NCBI GenBank assembly: GCA_044370695.1
Contig: JBILVB010000003.1
Coordinates: forward strand, 1 to 59,105
Length of the DNA: 59,105 nt
Origin: JBEIFW01 sp044370695
GTDB lineage: Bacteria > Actinomycetota > Acidimicrobiia > Acidimicrobiales > Ilumatobacteraceae
Direction: 5' to 3'
In this document: piece after piece, positions 33,090 through 41,544 of the stretch
Layout of the letters: every line of letters begins with the position of its first letter
How positions within the stretch are numbered: the first letter of the stretch is position 1
The notes under the pieces: model-generated
The model's database searches: none
The model's input: only the letters and a program-made list of their open reading frames with translations
Told to the model about the DNA's origin: nothing
Made by a program: the position numbers and the translations under genes

Positions 33090-33096
33090 CGGCGCC

Positions 33097-33765
33097 GTGG
33101 CCTCCAACCCCGACAACCCGTGGCTCGACCCGGCCGTCGCCGCCTATTGCGACGCCCACACCAGCACCCCCGACGAGCTCCTGCGGGAACTGATCACCGA
33201 GACCGCAGCGGCCACCGGCCGCCGCTCCGTGATGCAGATCTCACCCGGGCAGGGCGTGCTGATGCAGCTGCTGGCCCGGTCGTCGGGCGCCCGGTTCGCG
33301 GTCGAGGTCGGCACCTTCACCGGATACTCGTCGATCTGCCTGGCCCGCGGCATGGGTCCGGGCAGCCGGCTCGTGTGTTGTGACGTGAGCGAGGAATGGA
33401 CGGCCATCGCCCGTCGCTACTGGGCCCGGGCCGGCGTCGCCGACCGCATCGAACTGCGGCTCGGTCCGGCTCTCGACACGTTGCGAGCGCTGCCCGCCGG
33501 TCAAGTGGTCGATCTCGCCTTCATCGACGCCGACAAACACAACTACGCGGCCTACTACGAGGAGCTCCTCGCCCGGCTGCGCCCCGGCGGCTTGCTGCTC
33601 ATCGACAACACCCTGTGGTACCGCAAGGTGCTCGAACCGGCGGCCGAAGACGACGCCGACACCGCAGCGCTGCAGGCCCTCAACGATGCGCTGGCGCACG
33701 ACGAACGGGTCGAGGTCGTTCTGCTGCCGATCAGCGACGGGCTCACCGTCGTACAGAAGCGCTAG
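33097..33765 (+). CDS. Class I SAM-dependent O-methyltransferase (caffeoyl-CoA OMT-like)
   Basis: This 222 aa Methyltransf_3 family protein has the SAM-binding motif FAVEVGTFTGYSSICLARGM, the acidic end of strand 2 (LVCCDVSEEW) and the metal/catalytic segment LAFIDADKHNYAAYYEELL followed by GGLLLIDNTLWYRKVL. Members methylate catechol-like hydroxyls with a divalent metal; many bacterial ones have unknown targets. The gene is single and overlaps the CoA-transferase stop by 4 bp (CTAG) on the opposite strand. Confidence 0.87.
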   Translation: MASNPDNPWLDPAVAAYCDAHTSTPDELLRELITETAAATGRRSVMQISPGQGVLMQLLARSSGARFAVEVGTFTGYSSICLARGMGPGSRLVCCDVSEEWTAIARRYWARAGVADRIELRLGPALDTLRALPAGQVVDLAFIDADKHNYAAYYEELLARLRPGGLLLIDNTLWYRKVLEPAAEDDADTAALQALNDALAHDERVEVVLLPISDGLTVVQKR

Positions 33766-36065
33766 ACGAGCCGGCCGTCGGCCATCGCCTCGGCGATCGC
33801 ACCGTCGTCGAGGCCCAACTCGCCGAACACCTCGAACACGTCCTCACCGACGTAGGCCGGAGCACGCCGGTACGGCTCGAGGACCGACTCGCTCCACCGC
33901 GCCGGGAACCGCTCGAACCGCCGCTCGCCGTACACGGGCGATTCGATCGTCCCGAAGAAGCCTCGTGCGGCGAGGTGGCCGTCGGCCACCAGGTCGGCGG
34001 CGTTGCACACCCGGAACGCCGGGACCCCGGCCTGCTGCAGCGCCTCGGTCGCCTCCGCCGCACCGCGAGCCGCCACCCACGCCTCGAGTCCCTCGATCCC
34101 GTCGCCGGTGACCGCCCGGAGTGACGCCAGGTCCGCCTCGTCTCGCACGCTGATCGCGAGCTCGCCGTCGGCCGCCGGGACGACGGCGTCGAGCAGGTGG
34201 GTGCCGTACGGGTCGACGTTCCCGGTCGCCACGGCTTCGCGCCCGTTGGCCGTTCGGTCGAGCAGCGCAGCGCCCACGAGGTACGCCCCGACCTCCAGCT
34301 GGGCCATGTCGACGAACTGCCCGACCCCGGTGTGGTCCCGAGCCTCGAGGGCAGCGAGGATCGAGACCGCGGCCATCGCACCGGCAGCCATGTCGTTCAT
34401 GGCGTAACCGACACCGACGTCGCCCCGACCGGGCGGGTTCGACAGCGAGGTGAGCCCGCTGAGCGCGTGGATGGTCGGCCCGTAGGACAGCATCGAGCTC
34501 CACGGCCCCTCGTGCCCGTAGCCCGACATCGTCACGTAGATCAGGCGCGGGTTCCAGGATCGCAGCGTCGCCCAGTCGAGTCCCCACCGGGCCAGCACCC
34601 CGGCCGCGTAGTTCTCGACGAGCACGTCCGCGCTCTCGACCAGCCGGCGCACGAGTTCGAGGGCGCCGGGCGCCTTCATGTCCATCGCGACGGACCGCTT
34701 CGAGCGATTGAACGTCGGGTAGAAGCCGTGGTTGGGATCGTTGACCCCGGTGGCGCGAGGAGCGGTCTGGATCTTGAGGACGTCGGCGCCGAGGTCGCCG
34801 AGCATCCGGCAGCCGAACGGTCCGGCCAGTACCCAGGTGAGATCGAGGATGCGGACACCCGTCAGGGGTTTGGCGCCGACCGGGACCTCCGCCGGGGTCA
34901 CCGTCTCCCGAGCCGGCCAGCTCGCGAGCACCTCCTCCAACGCCGCCCACGCCGGCGGGCCGGGGACCTCGGCCGGCGTGTCGGTGAACACGACGGGGAA
35001 CCGCGGGCGGCGCGCGCCCGGCAGCCCCGGTGGTTCGACGAGCGCCCCTCGGAACGCGAGCTGCGGGTTCTCGACGAGGTCGGCGACCCCTTGCACCTCG
35101 GCCCAGGCCAGATGCCGGGACTGGGCCTCGTGGAACAACGCCGGCGCGTCGTAGCGGCGCGCGAAGTCCATCGCCAGTTCGGTGAGCGGGGTCAAGTGCT
35201 CGGCTGCGAAGACCTGCCCGGCCGGGACGAGTTCGGCCGCACCGGGCACTCCTTCGGCGATCAACCACTCCAGCAACGCCGGCGGGGCCGGCGTCGGCGT
35301 GACCATCAACCATCCGGTGCGGGCCGGGGTGACCACGTAGGCGCGGGCCCAGTGCCAGCTCCCCTGCCGAGGGGCGATCTTCGCCTGCGGCAGCACGTCG
35401 TCGTAGTTGTATTGGAACCACAACTGCTCGAGGCTCGAGGTGATCGCCTCCTGCAGCGATACGTCGACCAGTTGACCCCGGCCGCTGCGCCGGGCACCCC
35501 GCACCCCGGCGAGGCCGCACAGGGTCGCGACGAACGAGCCGGCGGCGTAGGCCTGCCGGCCCCAGGGCACCACCGCCTGATCGGGCGTGCCGCAGATCGA
35601 CAGCATGCCGCCCGTGGCCGCGGCCACGAGGTCGGTCGCCGCCCACGAGGCGTGCGGTCCCGTGCGCCCGAAGGGCGTGAGGCTCACCTGCACGAGCCGA
35701 GGGTTGTCCCCTACCAGGTCGGCGTGGTCGACCCCAGCCGCCGCGAGCCGACCGGGGGCGAGCGTCTCGACGATCAGATCGGCCCGAGCTGCGAGGCGGC
35801 GGTACGCAGCGCAGCCGTCGGCGGTGGCGAGATCGAGCGGGACGAGGCGCTTGCCCGAGTCGTACCACCAGTCGAGCAGGCCGTGATCGCCGGACCGCAT
35901 CGCGGAGCCGTGGGTGACCCCGGCTTCGGCGTGCACCCGCACCACCGCTGCGCCGGCCTCGGCGAGCAGCTTCGTCGCGAACCGGCCGCTGTCGCCGGTC
36001 AGATCGATGACACGCAGGTCGTGCAGCGGTCCCACGGCGATCAGCTGAACTCGCGTTCGGTCCAT
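33762..36065 (-). CDS. Double-domain CaiB/BaiF (family III) CoA-transferase
   Basis: This 767 aa protein has two tandem family III CoA-transferase domains (about 11-385 and 400-767); usual members are about 400 aa. In the first domain the catalytic Asp145 is present (WAATDLVAAATGG). In the second, the aligned site is SYGPTIHALSGL with Gly529 in place of Asp, so only the first half is likely catalytic. Family III enzymes move CoA between acids, for example carnitine, oxalate or bile/aromatic acids. The ATG at 36065 overlaps the crotonase stop by 25 bp. A GTG at 36035 would remove the overlap and match the family N-terminus (GPLHDLRVIDLTG), so the start is uncertain. Confidence 0.85.
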   Translation of the reverse strand: MDRTRVQLIAVGPLHDLRVIDLTGDSGRFATKLLAEAGAAVVRVHAEAGVTHGSAMRSGDHGLLDWWYDSGKRLVPLDLATADGCAAYRRLAARADLIVETLAPGRLAAAGVDHADLVGDNPRLVQVSLTPFGRTGPHASWAATDLVAAATGGMLSICGTPDQAVVPWGRQAYAAGSFVATLCGLAGVRGARRSGRGQLVDVSLQEAITSSLEQLWFQYNYDDVLPQAKIAPRQGSWHWARAYVVTPARTGWLMVTPTPAPPALLEWLIAEGVPGAAELVPAGQVFAAEHLTPLTELAMDFARRYDAPALFHEAQSRHLAWAEVQGVADLVENPQLAFRGALVEPPGLPGARRPRFPVVFTDTPAEVPGPPAWAALEEVLASWPARETVTPAEVPVGAKPLTGVRILDLTWVLAGPFGCRMLGDLGADVLKIQTAPRATGVNDPNHGFYPTFNRSKRSVAMDMKAPGALELVRRLVESADVLVENYAAGVLARWGLDWATLRSWNPRLIYVTMSGYGHEGPWSSMLSYGPTIHALSGLTSLSNPPGRGDVGVGYAMNDMAAGAMAAVSILAALEARDHTGVGQFVDMAQLEVGAYLVGAALLDRTANGREAVATGNVDPYGTHLLDAVVPAADGELAISVRDEADLASLRAVTGDGIEGLEAWVAARGAAEATEALQQAGVPAFRVCNAADLVADGHLAARGFFGTIESPVYGERRFERFPARWSESVLEPYRRAPAYVGEDVFEVFGELGLDDGAIAEAMADGRLV

Positions 36066-36904
36066 CCGGGGAAGATCGGCGGCAGGCCCTCGGACACCTT
36101 GTCGGGGTAGTTCGGGAGCCGCTTCTCGAGGAAGCTCGTCACGCCCTCACGGGAGTCCGCCGAGCGACCGCGATGCATGATCCCTCGGCTGTCGACCCGG
36201 TGCGCCTCCATCGGGTGGTCGGCGGTCATCATCCGCCACAGCATCTGGCGAGACAGCGAGACCGAGACCGGAGCGGTGTTGTCGGCGATCTCACGAGCGA
36301 TCGCGTACGCCGCCGGCAGCAGTTCGTCGGGTTCGTGCACGCTGCGGACCAGGCCTGCCTCGAGCGCCTCGCTCGCGGGGAACACCCGGCCCGTGTACAC
36401 CCATTCCGCCGCCCGGGAGATACCCACGACGCGCGGCAGGAACCAGGACGAACACGCCTCGGGGACGATGCCCCGACGGGCGAACACGAACCCGAACCGG
36501 GCCTGCGTCGACGCGAGGCGGATGTCCATCGGCAAGGTCATCGTGACGCCGACGCCGACCGCCGGGCCGTTGACCGCCGCGATGATCGGCTTGGTGAGCG
36601 CGAAGATCCGCAAGGAGACGAGCCCGCCGCCATCACGCGGCACGCCCTCGGGACCGGCCTTCTCGCCACCGCCACCGCCAGCGAACGTGTCGCCGCCGCG
36701 CGACAGGTCGGCGCCGGCACAGAACCCGCGGCCACGACCGGTGATGACCACGGCGCGCACGTCGTCGTCGGCGTCGATGCGGTCGAACGCGTCGATCAGC
36801 TCGTTCATCATCACCCCGGTGAACGCGTTCAGCTGCTCGGGCCGGTCGAGGGTGATGGTGGCGATCCGGTCGGCCACCTCGTAAGCGATCTGGGTGTACT
36901 CCAC
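36041..36904 (-). CDS. Crotonase-family protein, isomerase-like active site
   Basis: This 287 aa crotonase has TITLDRPEQLNAFTGV, an oxyanion hole GRGRGFCAGADLSRGGD and GPAVGVGVTMTLPMD. The rat hydratase Glu164 position is not acidic (ARFGFVFARRG), but Glu follows in GIVPEACSSW, aligned with the catalytic Glu of peroxisomal enoyl-CoA delta isomerases (GLITEGG). An isomerase or another crotonase role is possible. A glycine-rich insert (FAGGGGGEKAGPEG) is unusual. The GTG at 36904 has a TACGGT -10 element 7 nt before it. It precedes the CoA-transferase on the same strand. Confidence 0.83.
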   Translation of the reverse strand: MEYTQIAYEVADRIATITLDRPEQLNAFTGVMMNELIDAFDRIDADDDVRAVVITGRGRGFCAGADLSRGGDTFAGGGGGEKAGPEGVPRDGGGLVSLRIFALTKPIIAAVNGPAVGVGVTMTLPMDIRLASTQARFGFVFARRGIVPEACSSWFLPRVVGISRAAEWVYTGRVFPASEALEAGLVRSVHEPDELLPAAYAIAREIADNTAPVSVSLSRQMLWRMMTADHPMEAHRVDSRGIMHRGRSADSREGVTSFLEKRLPNYPDKVSEGLPPIFPGWTEREFS

Positions 36905-36911
36905 GCCGCCG

Positions 36912-36917
36912 ACCGTA
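36912..36917 (-). promoter_or_regulatory. Leaderless -10 element (TACGGT) of the crotonase/CoA-transferase operon
   Basis: On the minus strand TACGGT ends 7 nt before the GTG at 36904. Confidence 0.5.
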
Positions 36918-36947
36918 GCGCCGCGACGAGGATCCGGCGTGCGACGG

Positions 36948-37847
36948 TCAGACGTCGAGGAACCGGGTGGCGGCGATCGCCGAAGCGACGGCACCGGCGA
37001 CCGTGCCGACGACGAGCAGGATGAGCACGGTCGCGTTCACCTGTGCCGGCGTCGCCTGCAACTGGTCGAGGAACAGATTCGTCCTCGCCGCCTCGTCGAT
37101 CACCCGGCTCTTCCAGAGCTGATTGAAGCCCCACATCGCCGCCGAGGCGAGGCTCGCGCCGAGGAAGCCGAGGATCATGCCCTCGAGCATGAACGGCCAC
37201 CGGATGAACCAGTTGGTGGCGCCCACGAGCTTCATCACCTCGATCTCACGACGCCGGGCGAACATCGCCGTGCGGATCGTGTTCCAGATCAGCAACACGG
37301 CGCCGAGGCCGAGGACGACAGCGAGCGCGAGCGCCCAGTTGAGGTAGCTCGACACGTTGCGCAGGAAGTCGATCACCTCGTTCGCCGAGTAGACCGCCAT
37401 GACGCCGGGGGCACGCTGGAAGCGCGCGACGAGCGTGCTCACGAGGGTCTGGTCGGTCGAGGTCGGCACCACCCGGAAGCTCGTCGGGAGATCGGCCTCC
37501 GTGACCGCTTCGAGGATCTCCGGGGTTCGCGGGAACAACTGGCGCACCTCCTCGGCCGCCGCAGCCTTGTCGACGTACGTCGAGCGCCGGACGAACTGGT
37601 TCTCCTCGAGGTCGCGTCGGACCTTGTCGATCTGATCGGCCGACGCCGTCGGGTTCATGAAGATCGAGATCTCCACCCCGCCCTCCCACCGGGCGAGCTG
37701 GTTGGACATCCCTCGCTGGATCAGGATCGACAGTCCGACGAGCGACAGCGCGACCAGCACGGTGAGCAGCGTGGCCAACGTGAGCGTGAGGTTGCGGCGC
37801 AGGCTCGCCCCGGTCTCGCGCAGGACGTAGCCGATACGGCTCAGCAC
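36948..37847 (-). CDS. ftsX: Cell division protein FtsX
   Basis: The 299 aa protein has the FtsX layout: one helix (about 22-44), a large extracytoplasmic domain (about 50-165), and three more helices ending in GTVAGAVASAIAATRFLDV. The cytosolic coupling segment FARRREIEVMKLVGATNWFIRWPF is typical. With FtsE it forms the ABC complex that controls septal peptidoglycan hydrolases. It follows ftsE by 16 bp. smpB, its usual downstream neighbour in actinobacteria, is not here; a crotonase operon follows instead. Confidence 0.93.
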   Translation of the reverse strand: MLSRIGYVLRETGASLRRNLTLTLATLLTVLVALSLVGLSILIQRGMSNQLARWEGGVEISIFMNPTASADQIDKVRRDLEENQFVRRSTYVDKAAAAEEVRQLFPRTPEILEAVTEADLPTSFRVVPTSTDQTLVSTLVARFQRAPGVMAVYSANEVIDFLRNVSSYLNWALALAVVLGLGAVLLIWNTIRTAMFARRREIEVMKLVGATNWFIRWPFMLEGMILGFLGASLASAAMWGFNQLWKSRVIDEAARTNLFLDQLQATPAQVNATVLILLVVGTVAGAVASAIAATRFLDV

Positions 37848-37863
37848 GCGGCCACCCCGACCG

Positions 37864-38541
37864 TCATCCGTAGACCCCGCGGGCCTGATCGCGCACGATG
37901 ATCCCGCGGTCGAGCTCGATCACCCGGCGCCGCATCATGTTCACGATGGTGCGGTCGTGCGTCGCCATGACGACCGTGGTCCCGGTCTTGTTGATCCGGT
38001 CGAGCAGCCGCATGATCCCCTCCCCCGTGGCGGGGTCGAGATTCCCTGTCGGCTCGTCGGCCAGGAGGATCAGGGGCCGGTTGACGAAGGCCCGAGCGAT
38101 CGAGACGCGCTGCTGCTCACCTCCGGACAGCTGGTGCGGGAACCGATCCTGCTTGCCGGCGAGTCCGACGAGTTCGAGGATCGCCGGGACCTGCTGGCGG
38201 ATGACGTGCTTGGGCTTGCCGATCACCTCGAGCGCGAATGCGACGTTCTCGAAGACGGTCTTGTTCGTGAGGAGCTTGTAGTCCTGGAAGATGTTCCCGA
38301 TGTTGCGGCGGAGGTAGGGCACCTTGTAGCCGGCGAGGTCGTTGATGTTCTTCCCCGCCACCCAGACGTCGCCCTTCTCGGGGCTCTCCTGGCGGTTGAG
38401 CAGGCGGAGCAGGGTCGACTTCCCCGAGCCCGAGGCGCCCACGAGGAACACGAACTCGCCCTTGGGGATGTCGAAGCTCGCATCCCGAAGGGCGACCACA
38501 TCGCCGTTGTAGACCTTGGTGACGTTGTCGAGGCGGATCAC
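37864..38541 (-). CDS. ftsE: Cell division ATP-binding protein FtsE
   Basis: The 225 aa ABC ATPase has Walker A GASGSGKST (35-43), the signature LSGGEQQ (139-145), Walker B ILLADEPTGNLD (158-169) and the switch His in VMATHD. IFQDYKLL with FtsE-typical VAFALEVIGKP is diagnostic. It drives conformational signalling through FtsX during division. The start is a GTG; a TACCTT box lies 10 nt upstream. Confidence 0.95.
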   Translation of the reverse strand: MIRLDNVTKVYNGDVVALRDASFDIPKGEFVFLVGASGSGKSTLLRLLNRQESPEKGDVWVAGKNINDLAGYKVPYLRRNIGNIFQDYKLLTNKTVFENVAFALEVIGKPKHVIRQQVPAILELVGLAGKQDRFPHQLSGGEQQRVSIARAFVNRPLILLADEPTGNLDPATGEGIMRLLDRINKTGTTVVMATHDRTIVNMMRRRVIELDRGIIVRDQARGVYG

Positions 38542-38551
38542 TAGAGCGCCG

Positions 38552-38557
38552 AAGGTA
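38552..38557 (-). promoter_or_regulatory. Putative -10 element (TACCTT) of ftsEX
   Basis: On the minus strand it ends 10 nt before the FtsE GTG at 38541. This is the weaker end of the spacing range seen in this window. Confidence 0.35.
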
Positions 38558-38569
38558 CCAGTCGGCCCC

Positions 38570-38575
38570 TAGATT
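38570..38575 (+). promoter_or_regulatory. Putative -10 element (TAGATT) of the small membrane protein gene
   Basis: TAGATT ends 11 nt before the ATG at 38587, divergent from the ftsE element. Confidence 0.35.
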
Positions 38576-38586
38576 GTTGCGGCACC

Positions 38587-39072
38587 ATGACGGACACGGC
38601 GACGTCTTCCCTCGATCCCCGCCGTGCCGCACGACGCCGGCTGTGGGAGCGCGTCTGGGGCGTCCTGGGCATCGCGTACGCCGTGTTCCGCATCTGGCTG
38701 GCGCAGGTGACCGTCCACCGGTACGACGTGTGGATCCCGGGGTTCGCGGCGATCGAGTTGTTGACCGCCTGGCCGCACGGCCTTGCGACGGCTCGGGTGA
38801 TCACTGCGCTGATCGACCGCGATCGCGTGCGGGCCTGGCGCTGGGGCATCGTGCTGGCCGTCACCCATGTCGCACCCGAGTTGTACATCGCGCTCGACGC
38901 CACGTACCTGCCTCGCAAGATCTGGGCGAGCCTCGCGTTCTTCGTGTTCGGCTTCGGGGCGCTGTCACTGTGGGGCATCGTGCAGAAGGTGCGCGACGGC
39001 CGGCGGGCGCGGGCCGCCGCCGCCGAGCAGCCGCCGCAGCACGCCGGTCCGACCGGCGTCACGGATTGCTGA
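38587..39072 (+). CDS. Small membrane protein of unknown function
   Basis: This 161 aa protein is not recognised. It has a basic N-terminus, then about four hydrophobic segments (near 25-40, 50-65, 85-100 and 113-130), and an Arg/Ala-rich C-terminal tail. It sits alone on the plus strand inside a minus-strand division/translation cluster and overlaps the phosphatidylcholine synthase-like gene by 14 bp at the 3' ends. The codon-position GC bias looks coding. Confidence 0.65.
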   Translation: MTDTATSSLDPRRAARRRLWERVWGVLGIAYAVFRIWLAQVTVHRYDVWIPGFAAIELLTAWPHGLATARVITALIDRDRVRAWRWGIVLAVTHVAPELYIALDATYLPRKIWASLAFFVFGFGALSLWGIVQKVRDGRRARAAAAEQPPQHAGPTGVTDC

Positions 39073-39832
39073 CGATGTCGCTCGCCGAGCGACGAACCGA
39101 CAACCAGCAGAGGTAACCGGCGCCGGCGAGCACCACCGCCCGGGCGGGCCAGGGCGCTGACGGGGCGGTGATCGTCAGGCCGACGATCGTGCCGAGCCAG
39201 ATCACGAGCACGGCGACGGTGACCCTCCGGTGCTCCACGACGCGCATCGGATGGGGGATCTTCAGCGAAGTCACCGTGAGGATGGAGAACACCACGACGA
39301 CCACGACCATCACCCGCGGGTCGAGTTGCAGCACGAAGGCCACGTTGACGACGAGGTTCCACATCGCCGGGAACCCGCGGAAGTAGGCGTCGTCCGTCAG
39401 CAGATCGGTGCGGGCGAAGGCGTACAACGACGTGACGAGGATCATCCCGATGCCGCACAGCACGAACCACGACGGCAGCAGCCCGAACTCGCGGATGAAC
39501 AGGGCCGGGGCGACGACGCAGGTCACGTAGTCGATGACGAGGTCGAGCACGTTGCCGTCGATGCGGGGGACGAGGCGCCGCACCGCCGCCGCACGCGCCA
39601 TCGGACCATCGATGCCGTCGATCACCATCGCCACCATCAGCCACAGGAGCGCCGCGCGCGCCGAGCCGTCGAGGACGGCGATCATCCCCATCATCCCGCA
39701 CAGCACACCGCTGGCCGTCAGTGCGTGGATCCCCCAGGCCACCCGGGGATGGAACCCGCCGTCGCTGCGGCGTAACCATCCGGAGCGACGTTCCTCCTGG
39801 TCGGCGGGCGCGGCCGCCTCCGGCTCGTTCAT
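39059..39832 (-). CDS. Phosphatidylcholine synthase-like CDP-alcohol phosphatidyltransferase
   Basis: This 257 aa polytopic membrane protein has the CDP-alcohol motif in its Pcs form: DGIDGPMAR at 72-80, then 12 residues, then GNVLDLVIDY with Asp97 and Asp101. The longer AR-to-G spacing (12 rather than 8) and the following YVTCVVAPALFI resemble phosphatidylcholine synthases, which condense CDP-diacylglycerol with choline. Other CDP-alcohol transferases remain possible. It overlaps prfB by 4 bp (ATGA), so it is coupled to a release factor gene. About eight hydrophobic segments are visible. Confidence 0.8.
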   Translation of the reverse strand: MNEPEAAAPADQEERRSGWLRRSDGGFHPRVAWGIHALTASGVLCGMMGMIAVLDGSARAALLWLMVAMVIDGIDGPMARAAAVRRLVPRIDGNVLDLVIDYVTCVVAPALFIREFGLLPSWFVLCGIGMILVTSLYAFARTDLLTDDAYFRGFPAMWNLVVNVAFVLQLDPRVMVVVVVVFSILTVTSLKIPHPMRVVEHRRVTVAVLVIWLGTIVGLTITAPSAPWPARAVVLAGAGYLCWLSVRRSASDIVSNP

Positions 39833-40950
39833 GTGGCGGCGCCACCGTCGGCCGACGCCCGGCGCCAGCGCAGGTAGGCCTCCATGAAGCCGTCGAGATC
39901 ACCGTCGAGGACGCCGAGGGGGTTGCCGGACTCGTGGTTCGAGCGCAGGTCCTTCACCAACTGGTAGGGCTGGAGGACGTAGCTGCGGATCTGGCTCCCC
40001 CAGCCGACCTGCGCCTGCTTCCCGCCGGCGATGCGAGCCAGCTCCGCAGCGCGCTCCTCCTCGCGACGAGCGGCGATCATCGCCCGCAGACGACCCATCG
40101 CGCGCTCCCGGTTCTGGAGCTGGCTGCGCTCCTCCTGCGACGAGGCGACGAGGCCGGTCGGCAGGTGGATCAGGCGGACCGCCGACGAGGTCTTGTTGAC
40201 GTGCTGACCGCCGGCGCCCGACGCGCGGAAGACCTCCATGCGCAATTCCGACTCGGGGATCTCGACGTCGCCGACGTCCTCGAGCACCGGGTACACCTCG
40301 ACCGCCGCGAAGCTGGTCTGGCGTCGGGCGTTCGCATCGAACGGGCTGATCCGCACCAGTCGATGGGTACCGCGCTCGGCGGTCATCAGCCCGAACGCGT
40401 ACCGGCCCTTGATCGTCAGCTCGGCCGAGAGGATCCCGGCCTCGGTGCCTTCGGACACGTCATCGACCTCGACGTCGAACCCTCGCCGCTCGGCCCACCG
40501 GCTGTACATGCGCAAGAGCAGCTCGGAGAAGTCCTGGGCGTCGACCCCTCCGTCCTTCGCGTTGATGCGCACGATCGCGTCGGCCTCGTCGTGTTCGCCG
40601 GTGAACAGGCTCCGCAGTTCGAGCTCACCGAGCTCGCGGCCGAGATCGGCCAGCGCCGCTTCGATGTCGGGCTCCTGGCTTGCGTCGTCCTCGTCACGAG
40701 CCAGTTCGTGCAGGACCTCGACGTCGGAGAGCTGTCCGCTGAGACGTCGGAACGTCTCGACGTCGTCGCGGGCGGACGCGTAGGCCGCGTTCACCTTTCG
40801 CGCCCGCTCCTGGTCGTCCCACAGGTCGGGCCGCTGCACCTCGTCGGTGAGCTCGGCGAGCCGGGCCGTGGTGTGGTCGATCTTCAGGTAGGCGTGCGCC
40901 TCGTCGAGTCGGCGGCGGGCGTCTTTGAGCTGGTCGGAGTAGTCACGCAT
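39829..40950 (-). CDS. prfB: Peptide chain release factor 2
   Basis: The 373 aa class I release factor has the RF2 tripeptide SPF (202-204, in ISPFDANARR), which reads UGA/UAA, and the catalytic GGQ (247-249, in ASGAGGQHVNKTSS). The N-terminus is full length and uninterrupted, so the autoregulatory +1 frameshift known in E. coli prfB is absent. In actinobacteria prfB commonly precedes ftsE-ftsX, and here only the Pcs-like gene separates them on this strand. A TAGGAT sits about 30 nt upstream of the ATG, giving a short leader with GAGG. Confidence 0.95.
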   Translation of the reverse strand: MRDYSDQLKDARRRLDEAHAYLKIDHTTARLAELTDEVQRPDLWDDQERARKVNAAYASARDDVETFRRLSGQLSDVEVLHELARDEDDASQEPDIEAALADLGRELGELELRSLFTGEHDEADAIVRINAKDGGVDAQDFSELLLRMYSRWAERRGFDVEVDDVSEGTEAGILSAELTIKGRYAFGLMTAERGTHRLVRISPFDANARRQTSFAAVEVYPVLEDVGDVEIPESELRMEVFRASGAGGQHVNKTSSAVRLIHLPTGLVASSQEERSQLQNRERAMGRLRAMIAARREEERAAELARIAGGKQAQVGWGSQIRSYVLQPYQLVKDLRSNHESGNPLGVLDGDLDGFMEAYLRWRRASADGGAAT

Positions 40951-41034
40951 GGTGGGGGGCCCTCGCCGGGCTGACGTGCGATCCTACCGGTTGCCGAGCG
41001 CCGGACCGGGGCGAGCGGTCGCCCGGGAGGCCCG

Positions 41035-41514
41035 ATGAGCACCGAGACCGAGCGCACGGCGTGGCGCGATCGCCACCTGCGACCGCGCGAGGAACGACCG
41101 GCGTCCACCGCACGAGGGGTGCACCACGTCGCGGTCCTGTGCGCCGACGTCGAGCGAACGATCGGGTTCTACCAAGGGCTGCTCGGCTTCCCGCTCGTGG
41201 AGTTGTTCGAGAACCGGGACTACGCCGGCTCCACCCACTTCTTCTTCGACATCGGGCAGGGGAACCACCTCGCGTTCTTCGACCTCCCCGGGCTCGACCT
41301 CGGCCCCTACGCCGAGGTGCTCGGCGGTCTCCACCACCTGGCGATCTCCGTCGAGCGCACCCGTTGGCAGATGCTCAAGGAACGGTTGGACCGCTCCGGG
41401 GTCGACTACGCCCACGTCGACGGGTCGTCGCTCTACCTGCGCGACCCCGACGGCACCCGGCTCGAGCTGATCAGCGACCCGCTCGGCGAGATGTACGGGC
41501 ACCCCGTCGGCTGA
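41035..41514 (+). CDS. VOC (glyoxalase/dioxygenase fold) family protein
   Basis: The 159 aa protein has two beta-alpha-beta modules: GVHHVAVLCADVERTIGFY and LGGLHHLAISVERTR. Likely metal ligands are His in VHHVA, His in LHHLA and Glu in RLELISD. VOC members include glyoxalase I, methylmalonyl-CoA epimerase and extradiol dioxygenases; the short single-domain size fits the first groups, but the substrate is unknown. The ATG is preceded by GGGAGG at 4-5 bp. It is divergent from prfB. Confidence 0.8.
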   Translation: MSTETERTAWRDRHLRPREERPASTARGVHHVAVLCADVERTIGFYQGLLGFPLVELFENRDYAGSTHFFFDIGQGNHLAFFDLPGLDLGPYAEVLGGLHHLAISVERTRWQMLKERLDRSGVDYAHVDGSSLYLRDPDGTRLELISDPLGEMYGHPVG

Positions 41515-41544
41515 CCCCCGGCACGTCGGCGGGCGGTGACGCCA

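Larger units (their letters stand above)
32648..33096. other. 449 bp gap with no clear intact gene
   Basis: This gap lies between the divergent haemoglobin and methyltransferase genes. It holds the two promoter elements, an Amt-like relic, a hairpin and, on the minus strand (about 32644-32775), an open frame with one hydrophobic segment (LPATLATLLAVGIAIGFAG). The end of that frame overlaps the haemoglobin GTG by 4 bp but it has no good start codon except a remote TTG. It is probably degraded sequence. Confidence 0.5.

Noticed and set aside
40850..40950. Programmed +1 frameshift in prfB
   Set aside because: The reading frame is continuous through the region where other bacteria have the in-frame UGA, so no frameshift is needed.
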